Source: Streptomyces sp. NRRL WC-3605
GTDB taxonomy: Bacteria > Actinomycetota > Actinomycetes > Streptomycetales > Streptomycetaceae
Direction: 5' to 3'
Length of the DNA: 64,000 nucleotides
Assembly (NCBI RefSeq): GCF_001509795.1
Contig: NZ_LLZN01000059.1
Coordinates: forward strand, 24,815-88,814
This document shows, in pieces, positions 17,929 through 25,966 of the stretch. The stretch's first letter is position 1; each line of letters begins with the position of its first letter. The translations under genes were made by a program, and so were the position numbers. The notes below the pieces were generated by a model. It saw only the letters and a program-made list of their open reading frames with translations, had not been told where the DNA came from and ran no database searches.

Positions 17929-18716
17929 GAGGCCTCCCGGATCGCCGTCCACCCCGCCCGGTTGAAGGCCTCGTCACCCGGAGCGGCCATCTTGGGCTGG
18001 CCGTCCTTCCGCGCGGCCGCCAGGGCATCCTGGGTGACCGTCCCGCTCAGCTTCCAGTCGCCGCCCTCCCACCTCACGCCGTTGACGACGCGGGTGTAGG
18101 AGCTGGCTTCCTCGGCCGTCTCGCCGTTCTTGCGCACGACCCGGCTCAGCAGGAAGACCGAGACCTCGTCCGCCGACTCCTTGATGACCTTGAAGCCGAC
18201 CACGTTGCTGCGCACGTACGCGCCCGCCGGCAGGGGCTGGCCTACGGCCACGCTCATGCTCTTGTGCAGCGCCTTGTCCGTCTGGATGGCCTGCAGCTCG
18301 ATCTGCTCGGCGGTGTCCGGGGACTGGTCGGCCTTCGCCACGTAGGAGTGGTAGATGCGCAGCTGCTCATCGACGTTCGACCGACCGGCCTCGATGGCGG
18401 TGGTGTTGGCGGCCGCCGCCATGGCCACGGCGCCCTGCGTCGTGTGCGGGAACCTGGTCTCGCTGCCCCGGTTGTCGGTCCGCTCCCCCCGCGGGAGCGC
18501 CGCCCATCGCTGCGGCTCGGTCCAGTCCTCCGGAGCCCGGTAGCTCGCCGACGGGCTCGCCGGGCTGGACACGCTCGGACTCGCGCCGCCCTTGCCGTTC
18601 GTGCCCGGCTCCTCGTCGTCCCCGCTGAGCGTGACGTAGGCGGTCAGCCCGAGCACGACCGCGGCCGCGATGCTCACGGCCCAGATGCCCTTGCTGTTGC
18701 TGGTGCGTGATGCCAT
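17925..18716 (-). CDS. VirB8-like membrane-anchored protein
   Basis: 263 residues: short cytosolic N-terminus, one membrane helix (IWAVSIAAAVVLGLTAYVTL), a Ser/Pro linker, then an extracytoplasmic domain with an NTF2-like alternation of helices and strands (FKVIKESADEVSVFLLSRVV, VRWEGGDWKLSGTV). Topology and place in the operon fit a VirB8-type scaffold. Identity is structural inference. The start is one base after the stop of the pilin-like gene. Confidence 0.7.
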   Translation of the reverse strand: MASRTSNSKGIWAVSIAAAVVLGLTAYVTLSGDDEEPGTNGKGGASPSVSSPASPSASYRAPEDWTEPQRWAALPRGERTDNRGSETRFPHTTQGAVAMAAAANTTAIEAGRSNVDEQLRIYHSYVAKADQSPDTAEQIELQAIQTDKALHKSMSVAVGQPLPAGAYVRSNVVGFKVIKESADEVSVFLLSRVVRKNGETAEEASSYTRVVNGVRWEGGDWKLSGTVTQDALAAARKDGQPKMAAPGDEAFNRAGWTAIREAS

Positions 18717-18717
18717 G

Positions 18718-19008
18718 TCAGCCGCCCGCAATGCCGTTGAGGATCGTGATCAGCGAACCGCCCAGCAGGATGGCCGCCACTCCGCCGCCCATCCACTTGA
18801 ACGGCTCCGACCCTCCGCTTCCGCGCTGCTTGTCGGAGACGGCCAGCTTGTAGACGCCGAACCCTGCTCCCCCGGCGCCGGCCAGGACCACCAGCCACAG
18901 GCCGTAGCCGAAGATCTGCGACACCGTTCCGTTCAGTCCCGGGATGGGGGTGGGTTCCGCGCCCGGGATGATGCCGGCGAGCGTGGCCACCTCAGAGGCC
19001 ATGGTCAT
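18718..19008 (-). CDS. Small two-helix protein, VirB2-like pilin candidate
   Basis: 96 residues with two hydrophobic helices (IFGYGLWLVVLAGAGGAGFG and GGGVAAILLGGSLITILNGI) linked by a short basic loop, the fold of VirB2/TrbC pilins. There is no obvious signal peptidase site, so maturation is uncertain. GGAAAGGA lies upstream of ATG 19008. Second gene of the leftward secretion operon. Confidence 0.65.
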   Translation of the reverse strand: MTMASEVATLAGIIPGAEPTPIPGLNGTVSQIFGYGLWLVVLAGAGGAGFGVYKLAVSDKQRGSGGSEPFKWMGGGVAAILLGGSLITILNGIAGG

Positions 19009-19012
19009 CAGG

Positions 19013-19486
19013 TCATTTCCTTTCCAACGCGCGCCGCAGCTTTGCCGCTGCGGCCTGGACGTCCTTGTGCTGCAGGGCCTCCTCCGGCCCCGCGACCGCG
19101 CGCAGCACCGGCAGGTACGGCACCCTCGCCGTCCCGGCCAGCCGCCCCTCCAGGGCGCGCACCAGGTACCGGGCCTGGGCCACCGGGCGAGCCGGGGCAT
19201 CCGCGACCAGCACGAGCCACGGCCTGGGCCGAGGGCCCCAGTGCCGGAGCATTTCCTCGAGGCTCGTGGCGCTGTAGACGGTGGTGTCGGCCACCAGTAC
19301 CGGCTGGACCCCGTACGGGATGGTCTCGCCGACGGCCATCACGCGGGCGGCGCCCCTGCCGTCGGGATCGAGCATCCGGGCCACCGTGGCCACCACAATT
19401 CCGTACCCATGCACGGGGATCAGTGCGTGCCGCAGCATGACGGGCGCCGCATGCTCAGGTGTTGGCGTCACTGAATGGGCAATCAC
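19013..19486 (-). CDS. Conserved protein, first gene of the secretion operon
   Basis: 157 residues from GTG 19486, preceded by GGGGGGAG at ideal distance. A mixed alpha/beta soluble protein (GYGIVVATVARMLDPDG, RPWLVLVADAPARPV) ending in a basic helix. I do not recognise the fold. Gene order suggests an accessory factor for assembly or regulation of the apparatus. Transcription probably begins in the 19487-19820 divergent region. Confidence 0.6.
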   Translation of the reverse strand: MIAHSVTPTPEHAAPVMLRHALIPVHGYGIVVATVARMLDPDGRGAARVMAVGETIPYGVQPVLVADTTVYSATSLEEMLRHWGPRPRPWLVLVADAPARPVAQARYLVRALEGRLAGTARVPYLPVLRAVAGPEEALQHKDVQAAAAKLRRALERK

Positions 19487-19820
19487 GACACAACTCCCCC
19501 CTGTATGACTACGTTTATTCGGCACTGTCTTGGCCCTGCAGGGCCGATAAGGCTAGCGTGACCCACCGCAAACCTATCTGGCGTTTCCTGCTGGTCACAG
19601 GGCTGGAAGCAGGGCGCACACCCCGTATTTCGCCACGCGAAATGAGCGCGCCCGAGCGGAATTCACATACGCCGAGACGAGCCGAAGAAGTGGTATCCAC
19701 TTCAACGAATCACGGCCCGCCGCGACTAGGGGATGAACGGCGAATTCGAGCCCCACATCGACCGAAAACGAAGCACCAGCGGACCGTCAAGAAGGCAGAG
19801 ATTCAGCGGGGGGACAACGC
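19487..19820. promoter_or_regulatory. Divergent promoter region with ATTTCGC palindrome
   Basis: A 334-bp gap between the leftward secretion operon and the rightward transglycosylase gene, clearly lower in GC than its flanks. It contains a perfect 7-3-7 palindrome, ATTTCGC CAC GCGAAAT, at 19627-19643, a good operator candidate for joint control of both units. No reliable -35/-10 pair was fixed. Confidence 0.5.
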
Positions 19821-20885
19821 GTGAAGGTGCTCATACGGGCTGCTGCCGCAGGCGTCATCGCGTTCGTGATGGCGGTCATCGGCCTGGTGGCGCTCGTCCT
19901 CGTGGACGCGGACGCCGAAGCCACCGAGGTATCCGACGGAGGTGGCGGACTGCGGGGAGTGCCCGCCGAGTTCCGCACCTGGATCCTCAAGGCCGACGAT
20001 GAATGCAAGGAACCCGGGATGACCCCGGCACTGCTGGCCGCGCAGCTGTACCAGGAGAGCAAGTTCCAGACCTCCCCGCAGGCCGCCACCTCCCACGCCG
20101 GCGCGCAGGGCCCCGCGCAATTCATGCCGGGAACGTGGGCCACCTGGGGGCGGGACGCCGACGGCAACGGCGAGGCCTCGCCCTGGGACATCGGCGACGC
20201 CGTCATGGCCCAGGGCCGCATGATGTGCTCCCTGCTCAAGCAGGCCAGAGCCTCGGGCTACGGGGGCGACGTGCGGGCGCTCGCCCTGGCCGGCTACAAC
20301 GCCGGGTGGGGCCGGGTCCAGCAGTTCCGCGGGGTGCCGCCGAAGTCGTTCGCGGGCGGCGAGACCTACAACTACGTGCAGATCATTCTGTCGACCATGA
20401 AGCGGTTCGAGGGCCCGGCACGGCTCACCGTCGAAGGCTCCGGAACCGGCCCCGACGCCCTGCGCAAGGCAGCCACCCAGATGGGGACCCCGTACGCCTG
20501 GGGCGGCGGCAACGCCAGCGGCCCTTCGACCGGGTTCTGCGACGGCGTCAACGGCTACCTGGACGGCCGCTGCTCCGCCTCCTCCACCGTCGGGTTCGAC
20601 TGCAGCAGCCTGGTCATGTACGCGTACTGGCCCCACGTGAAACTGCCGCGCACGGCGGCCGCCCAGTACGGAGCCACCTCCGACCGCGCGGTCTCCCGCA
20701 GCGACCTCAAGCCCGGAGACCTGCTGTTCTGGAGTCACGGCGGGTCCGGCGCCATCTATCACGTCGCGATCTACGCGGGTGACGGCAACGTCCTGCACGC
20801 ACCGCGCACAGGACGGAACGTCTCCCTCGCCCCTCTCACCTCCGCCATGCCCCAGCGGGACTACTACGGAGCCACCCGCCCTTGA
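19821..20885 (+). CDS. Transglycosylase-NlpC/P60 cell-wall hydrolase (VirB1-like)
   Basis: 354 residues from GTG 19821 with GGGGGGA upstream. Membrane anchor at 8-30; a lytic-transglycosylase domain with catalytic Glu79 (QLYQESKF) and GAQGPAQFMP, and LAGYNAGWGRV later; then an NlpC/P60 peptidase with Cys261 (FDCSSLV) and His314 (YHVAIYAG). The two activities cut glycan strands and peptide stems, opening the wall for the transfer channel, the VirB1 role. Divergent from, and presumably co-regulated with, the secretion operon. Confidence 0.93.
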   Translation: MKVLIRAAAAGVIAFVMAVIGLVALVLVDADAEATEVSDGGGGLRGVPAEFRTWILKADDECKEPGMTPALLAAQLYQESKFQTSPQAATSHAGAQGPAQFMPGTWATWGRDADGNGEASPWDIGDAVMAQGRMMCSLLKQARASGYGGDVRALALAGYNAGWGRVQQFRGVPPKSFAGGETYNYVQIILSTMKRFEGPARLTVEGSGTGPDALRKAATQMGTPYAWGGGNASGPSTGFCDGVNGYLDGRCSASSTVGFDCSSLVMYAYWPHVKLPRTAAAQYGATSDRAVSRSDLKPGDLLFWSHGGSGAIYHVAIYAGDGNVLHAPRTGRNVSLAPLTSAMPQRDYYGATRP

Positions 20886-20924
20886 CCGGATGTGTCCACC
20901 GCTGGACATGTACAGTGGTGGACA
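20883..20924 (+). promoter_or_regulatory. Operator-promoter of the HTH regulator gene
   Basis: Inverted repeat TGTCCACC (20893-20900) and GGTGGACA (20917-20924) surrounds ACATGT and a -10-like TACAGT at 20911-20916. The right half-site covers the ATG, so the mRNA is nearly leaderless and a bound repressor would block RNA polymerase directly. Autoregulation is likely. Confidence 0.6.
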
Positions 20925-21487
20925 TGTTGAAGACCTATGCGGTGATGGTTACCCCGCAGGACTACCCCCCGGCTTTCATCGGTCCGTTCATCGCCAAGAC
21001 GAACGCTGAGCGCTACGCCGAGCGGATCGGGCGGTTCGAGAGCCGACGCACGAAGAACCACGTCGACGCCTTCGTCGTCACCGCCAACCCGCGCAACAAG
21101 CATCTGGACCCGCGGTTGCCCACCGACCCCTGGACCCTGGGCCGACTCATTGACGAGGAGGAGGACCAGGATGTCGTCCCCTGCCTGTACGCCCGACTCG
21201 AAGCCCAGCTCGGGGCTGACGTCGCGGAGAAGGTCTGGTCCCAAGCCACCGGGTGGGAGGGCAACAGCATCTCCGGCCGCGAGCAGCTCCTCGCCTCGGC
21301 CGAGGACTGGCGCACTCAGCGCCTCGGTGCCGTGAACGCCCTCAAGCGCATTGCGGTCGAGCTGTGGAACGACGGCATGGAGAACGTCCAGGACATCAGG
21401 CGTGCGACCGGACTCTCCCGGACGACGGTCTACGAAGTCCTGCGCGCCGCCGACATTGACCCCGCCGCGCGCGACTCCGAGCAATGA
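20924..21487 (+). CDS. HTH DNA-binding regulator
   Basis: 187 residues from ATG 20924. The N-terminal two thirds are of unknown fold (TYAVMVTPQDYPPAFIGPFI, GREQLLASAEDWRTQR). The C-terminus holds a clear helix-turn-helix, VQDIRRATGLSRTTVYEVLR. It starts inside its own inverted-repeat operator. Position between the wall hydrolase and the relaxase module suggests control of transfer genes. Confidence 0.7.
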   Translation: MLKTYAVMVTPQDYPPAFIGPFIAKTNAERYAERIGRFESRRTKNHVDAFVVTANPRNKHLDPRLPTDPWTLGRLIDEEEDQDVVPCLYARLEAQLGADVAEKVWSQATGWEGNSISGREQLLASAEDWRTQRLGAVNALKRIAVELWNDGMENVQDIRRATGLSRTTVYEVLRAADIDPAARDSEQ

Positions 21488-21626
21488 GCATCGAACCTGG
21501 GTTGCAGCCTACGTCCGGGTCGCAACCCGGGTTCGAGCACCGACATGGCATGTGGGCCTCAGCAACGTGCTCTTCAGCGGACCCGCGCTCCCGGTCTCGC
21601 TCGTGAAGCCCAATTAGCAACCCCCG

Positions 21627-21782
21627 TCACAGCTTCAGCAAGCCGACCGCGACCACGAGGACAGCCGCGCCGAGCGTCAGCGCCGGGATCGCCGCCGGGT
21701 ACGTCACACCGACGAGCACCGCGACCACGGCGCATAGCAGTGCCAGAATGAAGCGGGTCATGGGGTCGGTCGGGGTCGGCAT
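21627..21782 (-). CDS. Small two-helix membrane protein
   Basis: 51 residues from ATG 21782, preceded by AGAGGAGA. Two hydrophobic helices (ILALLCAVVAVLVGVTY and LTLGAAVLVVAVGLL). No family. Last gene of the leftward mob unit. Confidence 0.6.
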   Translation of the reverse strand: MPTPTDPMTRFILALLCAVVAVLVGVTYPAAIPALTLGAAVLVVAVGLLKL

Positions 21783-21905
21783 CGCATCTCCTCTGCTCGG
21801 AACGGTGCGCTGACACTGCCGGTTGCGGGGGTTAGCCCCGCAAGCCGCGTACGCCGCACCGTGCGTGCCTGGACGAAGTCCCAATCCGCCCCCATTGCGC
21901 GGCAG

Positions 21906-23051
21906 CTATCGGGTCTTGCCGCTCCTTGATGCAGGCCCTGCTTCGCGGTGCGCAGCCGCGCCGGGCACGGCCGGTGCCGGACCCTTCCCGACCGCCTTAG
22001 TAGGGCCCACACTCGGCGAAGTCGCTCGGGCCGCCGCGGTGCTCACCTTCGCCCCCGGGCGCGTCGGCGAACCGACCGGCTTGCGCAGCGCGTCGTTGGC
22101 CGCTTGGACCAGGCGCCGCCCCATCTGCGGCTGCGGCCCCTCCCGCCACGAGGTGTCCGTCGACAGCTGGGCCAGGTGCACGCCGACCGGCTGCCCCGCT
22201 GTCTCCATGGCCGCCATCCTCGCGGCCAGCAGCGGCCACTGACGCGCCGACAACAGGAGGTCCGCCTCCCGCTCCGCGCCAGGCAGAGCCTCGCGGACCA
22301 TGCGCGCGAAACGCTGGTTCTCCGACGAGGCAATGGAGAGCTGGCGAAGGGCCCGCTCACGGTCTCCGAGGTCAAGGTCCCTGGGGACGTCCAGCCCCAC
22401 CGTCAGCGGCCCGTACGACAGCGTCGCGTCCCTGCTCGTGGTGGGCACCTCCGCTATGGCAAGCACCCTGGCGACCGCCTGGTCGACGCCGACGCCCTCC
22501 TCGTGCGCGTACGCGAGGATCGCCCTCACGTCGACTCCGCGCTCGTTCAGCGTCGCCATCGTCCGTGCCATCTCCGGCCATGCCGGGGAGGACAGGATGG
22601 CCTCGCGCACCGGTCCCGCCGGCAGCGTCTCGCGCAGCGCCTTCGCCCACTCCTCGGTGCCCTCGTGCTTCACCTTCTCGGCGTTCGCCGCTACCTGGTC
22701 CCGCACCGTCACGGCGATCTCGCCGACCCGGGGCAGCAACGCCTCCAGGTCGACCCCGGCCCGCTTGAGCGCCATGAGCTGCTGGGCGAGCTGCGGCCAG
22801 TCAGCGCCCGCCAACAGAGCCGCAGCGACGTCGTCCGGCAGGAACTTCTTGACCTCCTCCGAAGCCTCCCCTGCCGCCTTCTCGGCGTCCGGGAACTCGT
22901 CCGCCTTCCCGGCCCGCTCCTGCTGCTGACGGCGTACCGCATCCGCGATCGCCATGACCAGACGGAACGCCATCACGGAGGTCTGCACCGCCTCGGCGAC
23001 GGCCTCCATGAAGGCCTCCCCGGGGCGTTCCTCCGGCATCGGCATCGTCAT
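21906..23051 (-). CDS. Relaxase-linked protein with three copies of a W-P helical repeat
   Basis: 381 residues. Three diverged copies of about 40 residues (near 69-108, 142-180 and 253-294) share the pattern LL..aWP.LA..l..l...G.d....L: ALLAGADWPQLAQQL, AILSSPAWPEMARTM, LLLSARQWPLLAARM. A fourth copy sits in the C-terminus of the adjacent relaxase (AVLADPAWPALRTRL). The shared repeat suggests that the two proteins bind a common partner or each other. The C-terminus is basic and disordered. No catalytic motif seen. Confidence 0.65.
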   Translation of the reverse strand: MTMPMPEERPGEAFMEAVAEAVQTSVMAFRLVMAIADAVRRQQQERAGKADEFPDAEKAAGEASEEVKKFLPDDVAAALLAGADWPQLAQQLMALKRAGVDLEALLPRVGEIAVTVRDQVAANAEKVKHEGTEEWAKALRETLPAGPVREAILSSPAWPEMARTMATLNERGVDVRAILAYAHEEGVGVDQAVARVLAIAEVPTTSRDATLSYGPLTVGLDVPRDLDLGDRERALRQLSIASSENQRFARMVREALPGAEREADLLLSARQWPLLAARMAAMETAGQPVGVHLAQLSTDTSWREGPQPQMGRRLVQAANDALRKPVGSPTRPGAKVSTAAARATSPSVGPTKAVGKGPAPAVPGAAAHREAGPASRSGKTR

Positions 23052-23065
23052 GTCCGCTCCCCTCG

Positions 23066-24835
23066 TTACCGGGCCCGAGGCGGGCCCTTGCGCTGCTCGT
23101 CACCCGGCGGCCTACGGGTCGGCCCGGATGCCCCCAGCAAGGGCGGCCCACTGCTCCGGCCGGCGTCACCGGTCGACGTCGGCGATGGGCTTCTTCCGGT
23201 GACCGGCGTCGGCGCACCGCGCTGGCGGCTCCACCCGTCCAGCCGCCATGTAAGCACCTCGGCGACGGATTCCGCAGAGGTCAACTGCCGTTGTGCGGCC
23301 ACCCTGGTGAGGACCTCGACCGGGTCATCCCCCGCGTTCTCGACAGCGGCCAACCGGGTGCGCAGCGCGGGCCATGCCGGGTCTGCGAGCACCGCACGCG
23401 CATGCTCGGGGACAGCCTCCTGCAGCACGCCCGCCATGGGGCGCTCTCCCGAGACGGCAGGGGTCCGGCGGACGCCCCCGGGCCGGGTGGTCGTGCGCTT
23501 CGGACGGGGCTGGTAGTCACGCGCCGCGCTCGCACCAGCGGTCACCTCGACCGCCTCACGCAGCAGCCGCCCGGCTCGCCCGGAGGCCTCCGCCTGGGCG
23601 CGGTGCTCCTGTGCCTGGTGCCAGCGGTGAGAGGCCTCGATCGCAGTGGCCAGAGCGAGCAGGAAGCCGAGTGCGGCCACCGCGTCGCTCCTTCCGGCGG
23701 CGGCCGCCGACCGGGACAGCATGTATGCCGACTCCCGGTAGAGGCTGCGCGCCTGGCCTTCCAGCGCACGGTCGCCCGGCACGCGCGAGGCCCGCTCGAA
23801 CTCGTAGGCCGCGTCACGCAGTCGATCGCGCACCATGCGCGGCGAGATCACCGCAGCGATGACGATGAGGTCACCGAGTGCGGCGACGTCCCCGGCCCCC
23901 TGGCGCAGACCGCCCGCGCCGAGCTGGTCGGCGGCCGCACGTACACGCCGCTCCGCCTCCTGCCACATCTCCGCCGGCGCGACAGTCGGCACCGAGACGG
24001 GTCTCGTCCAGCGCTCCCGTACGCGCGGCAGGGACAGATCGGAGGCGAGCCGGGCGCCGGGAAACCACACCGCGCGCTGCCCGCCATCACGGTCACCGGG
24101 CAGGGCGACGGAGTACCCGGTGATGTTCCCGTCTGGCGCGACACGCTTGTTCACCCGGACTCCGGCGGCGGTCAGCCGGGCGAAGAAGTCGTCCTCGTTC
24201 GCGGCGGCGGCCGCGGCCTCCCGGACCGTCCGCTGCAGCGTCACCCGCGCCGGCTCCGACAGCCCGCGCCGAACGGCTTTCTCCTGCTCCCCGGTCTTCG
24301 GCCACGTCCGCGCGGTCTTGTCGCCATGGGTCAGCCGACGCAGCCCGAACTCGGCCTCGAACTTCCGGGCGGCGGCGTGCATCTTCGGGATGTCCTGCCG
24401 CAGTCGCGGCTGACGGCCGTCCTGCCTCGCCTGCGTCGCGACGATGTGAATGTGGTCGTCGGCATGACGGATCGCCACCCACCGGCAGCCCTGATCGTCA
24501 CCGTGCTCAGCGATGCCGGCGGCGTGCATCATCTCGCGTGCGACCTTCGCCCATTCCTGGTCCGTCAGGAGCCGGTCCTCGGGGGCGTTGCGCACCGCTA
24601 CGTGGTAGACGTGCTTGGCCGGTCGCTTACCGAGCAGGGCGTGCACCGGAGCGTCCAGGATGAGCGCCAGGTCGGCGATCGTCATGTGCGGCGAGCGCGC
24701 CGGGTCCTCGACGAAGGGGTCGTCCCAGGAAGCGACCATGTGCGGGTTGGTGTGCTCGTCACGCTTCCCGGGGCCGTACAGGTAGGCCAGCAGCCCGCAG
24801 GTGTCCGTGCCGTCCCTGGCCTTCTTCGGCATCAT
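23066..24835 (-). CDS. MOB-type relaxase
   Basis: 589 residues. The metal site HADDHIHI (His124, His128, His130) is the diagnostic HxxxHxH of relaxases, with HVYHVAVRNAPEDR before it. The nucleophilic Tyr is probably in LLAYLYGPGK (Tyr18 or Tyr20). It would nick oriT and lead the strand through the channel. The first ATG overlaps the mobC stop (ATGA). The C-terminal half is helical with a W-P repeat like those in the next gene. MOBP-like assignment is by motif and by its MobC partner. Confidence 0.88.
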   Translation of the reverse strand: MMPKKARDGTDTCGLLAYLYGPGKRDEHTNPHMVASWDDPFVEDPARSPHMTIADLALILDAPVHALLGKRPAKHVYHVAVRNAPEDRLLTDQEWAKVAREMMHAAGIAEHGDDQGCRWVAIRHADDHIHIVATQARQDGRQPRLRQDIPKMHAAARKFEAEFGLRRLTHGDKTARTWPKTGEQEKAVRRGLSEPARVTLQRTVREAAAAAANEDDFFARLTAAGVRVNKRVAPDGNITGYSVALPGDRDGGQRAVWFPGARLASDLSLPRVRERWTRPVSVPTVAPAEMWQEAERRVRAAADQLGAGGLRQGAGDVAALGDLIVIAAVISPRMVRDRLRDAAYEFERASRVPGDRALEGQARSLYRESAYMLSRSAAAAGRSDAVAALGFLLALATAIEASHRWHQAQEHRAQAEASGRAGRLLREAVEVTAGASAARDYQPRPKRTTTRPGGVRRTPAVSGERPMAGVLQEAVPEHARAVLADPAWPALRTRLAAVENAGDDPVEVLTRVAAQRQLTSAESVAEVLTWRLDGWSRQRGAPTPVTGRSPSPTSTGDAGRSSGPPLLGASGPTRRPPGDEQRKGPPRAR

Positions 24836-25263
24836 GCCCGCGGCCGCCGTTCACGCATCACCTGCCGCGTCGCCTCGTCCATGCGTTGGATCGTCTTGAG
24901 TATGGCGTCCAGTGTGGCGGCGAGCTGGGCACTGGTCACCGTGCCATCCGCGTTCAGTGCCTTCGCGATCTGGTTGACGTTGTTGCCGATCCGCGAGGCC
25001 TGATTGCGGGACTGGATCAGCTCGGCGATGAGGTCGCGGGCGTCGACGGAGACGGGCACGACCTTCTCCGTGGCTACCTTCATTGCGGCGTCGCCCACCC
25101 ATGCGGCCAGGGCCTGGTTGTCGCGGGCGGCGGCCTCACGAATGATCGTCAGCTCGGTGTCGGTGTAGGAGACCTTGATGCGCGTGTTGCGACGACTGTC
25201 GGTCTCGCGTTCGCGGTAGCGCGCGCTGCGGCGTCGCCCGCTCGATGCCGGCGGCTCTGCCAC
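24832..25263 (-). CDS. mobC: MobC-like relaxosome accessory protein
   Basis: 143 residues from GTG 25263. A basic N-terminus and a ribbon-helix-helix-like segment (RRNTRIKVSYTDTELTIIREA) precede the family signature IGNNVNQIAKALN. MobC proteins bind oriT and melt it for the relaxase. It overlaps the relaxase start by 4 bp and lies next to the palindromic oriT candidate. Confidence 0.85.
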   Translation of the reverse strand: MAEPPASSGRRRSARYRERETDSRRNTRIKVSYTDTELTIIREAAARDNQALAAWVGDAAMKVATEKVVPVSVDARDLIAELIQSRNQASRIGNNVNQIAKALNADGTVTSAQLAATLDAILKTIQRMDEATRQVMRERRPRA

Positions 25264-25505
25264 GCGAGCCCCCCCCCTCCCCCTCGGTCCGTGCTCGGAC
25301 CAAAGATCACCGGCCGACCACAGTAGTGGGCCAAAGGACGGTGATCATGCAAACTGGGCCCAGTTTGCACTAACTCGCTTCCGGCCGTTACTGACCCCTT
25401 AGAAGCTGTCAGGTCGCATGTGGGTGCCGCTCAACAACGGACGCCAGTACGGTGTTTCACCGCGAGCACCGGTCGCTGACTGCTGGTCAGCCATAGGATC
25501 GGCGC
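25264..25505. other. oriT candidate between mobC and a divergent gene
   Basis: 242 bp of lower GC, rich in symmetry: GTCCG/CGGAC near 25286-25300, GATCACC/GGTGATC flanking about 30 bp, a perfect 22-bp palindrome at 25348-25369 (half-site TGCAAACTGGG), and CTGAC/GTCAG at 25476-25490. Inverted repeats beside mobC and the relaxase are the standard form of an origin of transfer. The nick site cannot be assigned by eye. A -10-like TAGGAT precedes the rightward gene. Confidence 0.6.
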
Positions 25506-25886
25506 ATGCCAAGCGCAGACGAGATCCTGCAGAAAATGAAGGCCCTCCAGGCGCAGCGTGAGGAGTCGATCGAGCCCCTGGTCGGCATCCTGGCTCAGCG
25601 CAGTGAACTCCTGGACCAGCTCGCCGCCCTGGAGGAGCCGTACGGCCGGGCGTACGTCGCCGCCGAGGTCGGTGGGTGGACACCCGACGAGCTGGCGAAG
25701 ATGGGCGCGGAGGAACCGGCGAAGCGTCCGCGGGCCCGCTCGCGGCGGTCGCGGGCGGCGGCGCGGAAGGCCGAAGAACGGACGTCCGCAGCAGCCTCCG
25801 AGGGGGCCTCGCCGGCTGGGACGATCCCGGCTCAGGACGGGGCGGCCGCTGACGAAGCGACGGCGGTCAGTACCGCAACGGCCTGA
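25506..25886 (+). CDS. Coiled-coil plasmid protein, basic tail
   Basis: 126 residues: an N-terminal coiled coil (ADEILQKMKALQAQREESIE), the segment YGRAYVAAEVGGWTPDELAKMG that could hold a small HTH, then a basic RPRARSRRSRAAARK stretch and a low-complexity tail. Looks DNA-binding. Divergent from mobC across the oriT candidate, so a relaxosome or control role is plausible. Closed by a strong terminator. Confidence 0.55.
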   Translation: MPSADEILQKMKALQAQREESIEPLVGILAQRSELLDQLAALEEPYGRAYVAAEVGGWTPDELAKMGAEEPAKRPRARSRRSRAAARKAEERTSAAASEGASPAGTIPAQDGAAADEATAVSTATA

Positions 25887-25910
25887 CCGTTCCACCGTCC
25901 AGTACGCACG

Positions 25911-25939
25911 CGAAGGGCCCCGCATCGCGGGGCCCTTCG
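25911..25939. terminator. Strong bidirectional hairpin terminator
   Basis: Perfect 13-bp stem (25911-25923 with 25927-25939) and 3-nt loop between two convergent genes, the coiled-coil gene and the methyltransferase gene. Confidence 0.85.
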
Positions 25940-25966
25940 TCGTTGACGCCTGTTCTCGCCTGCCTG

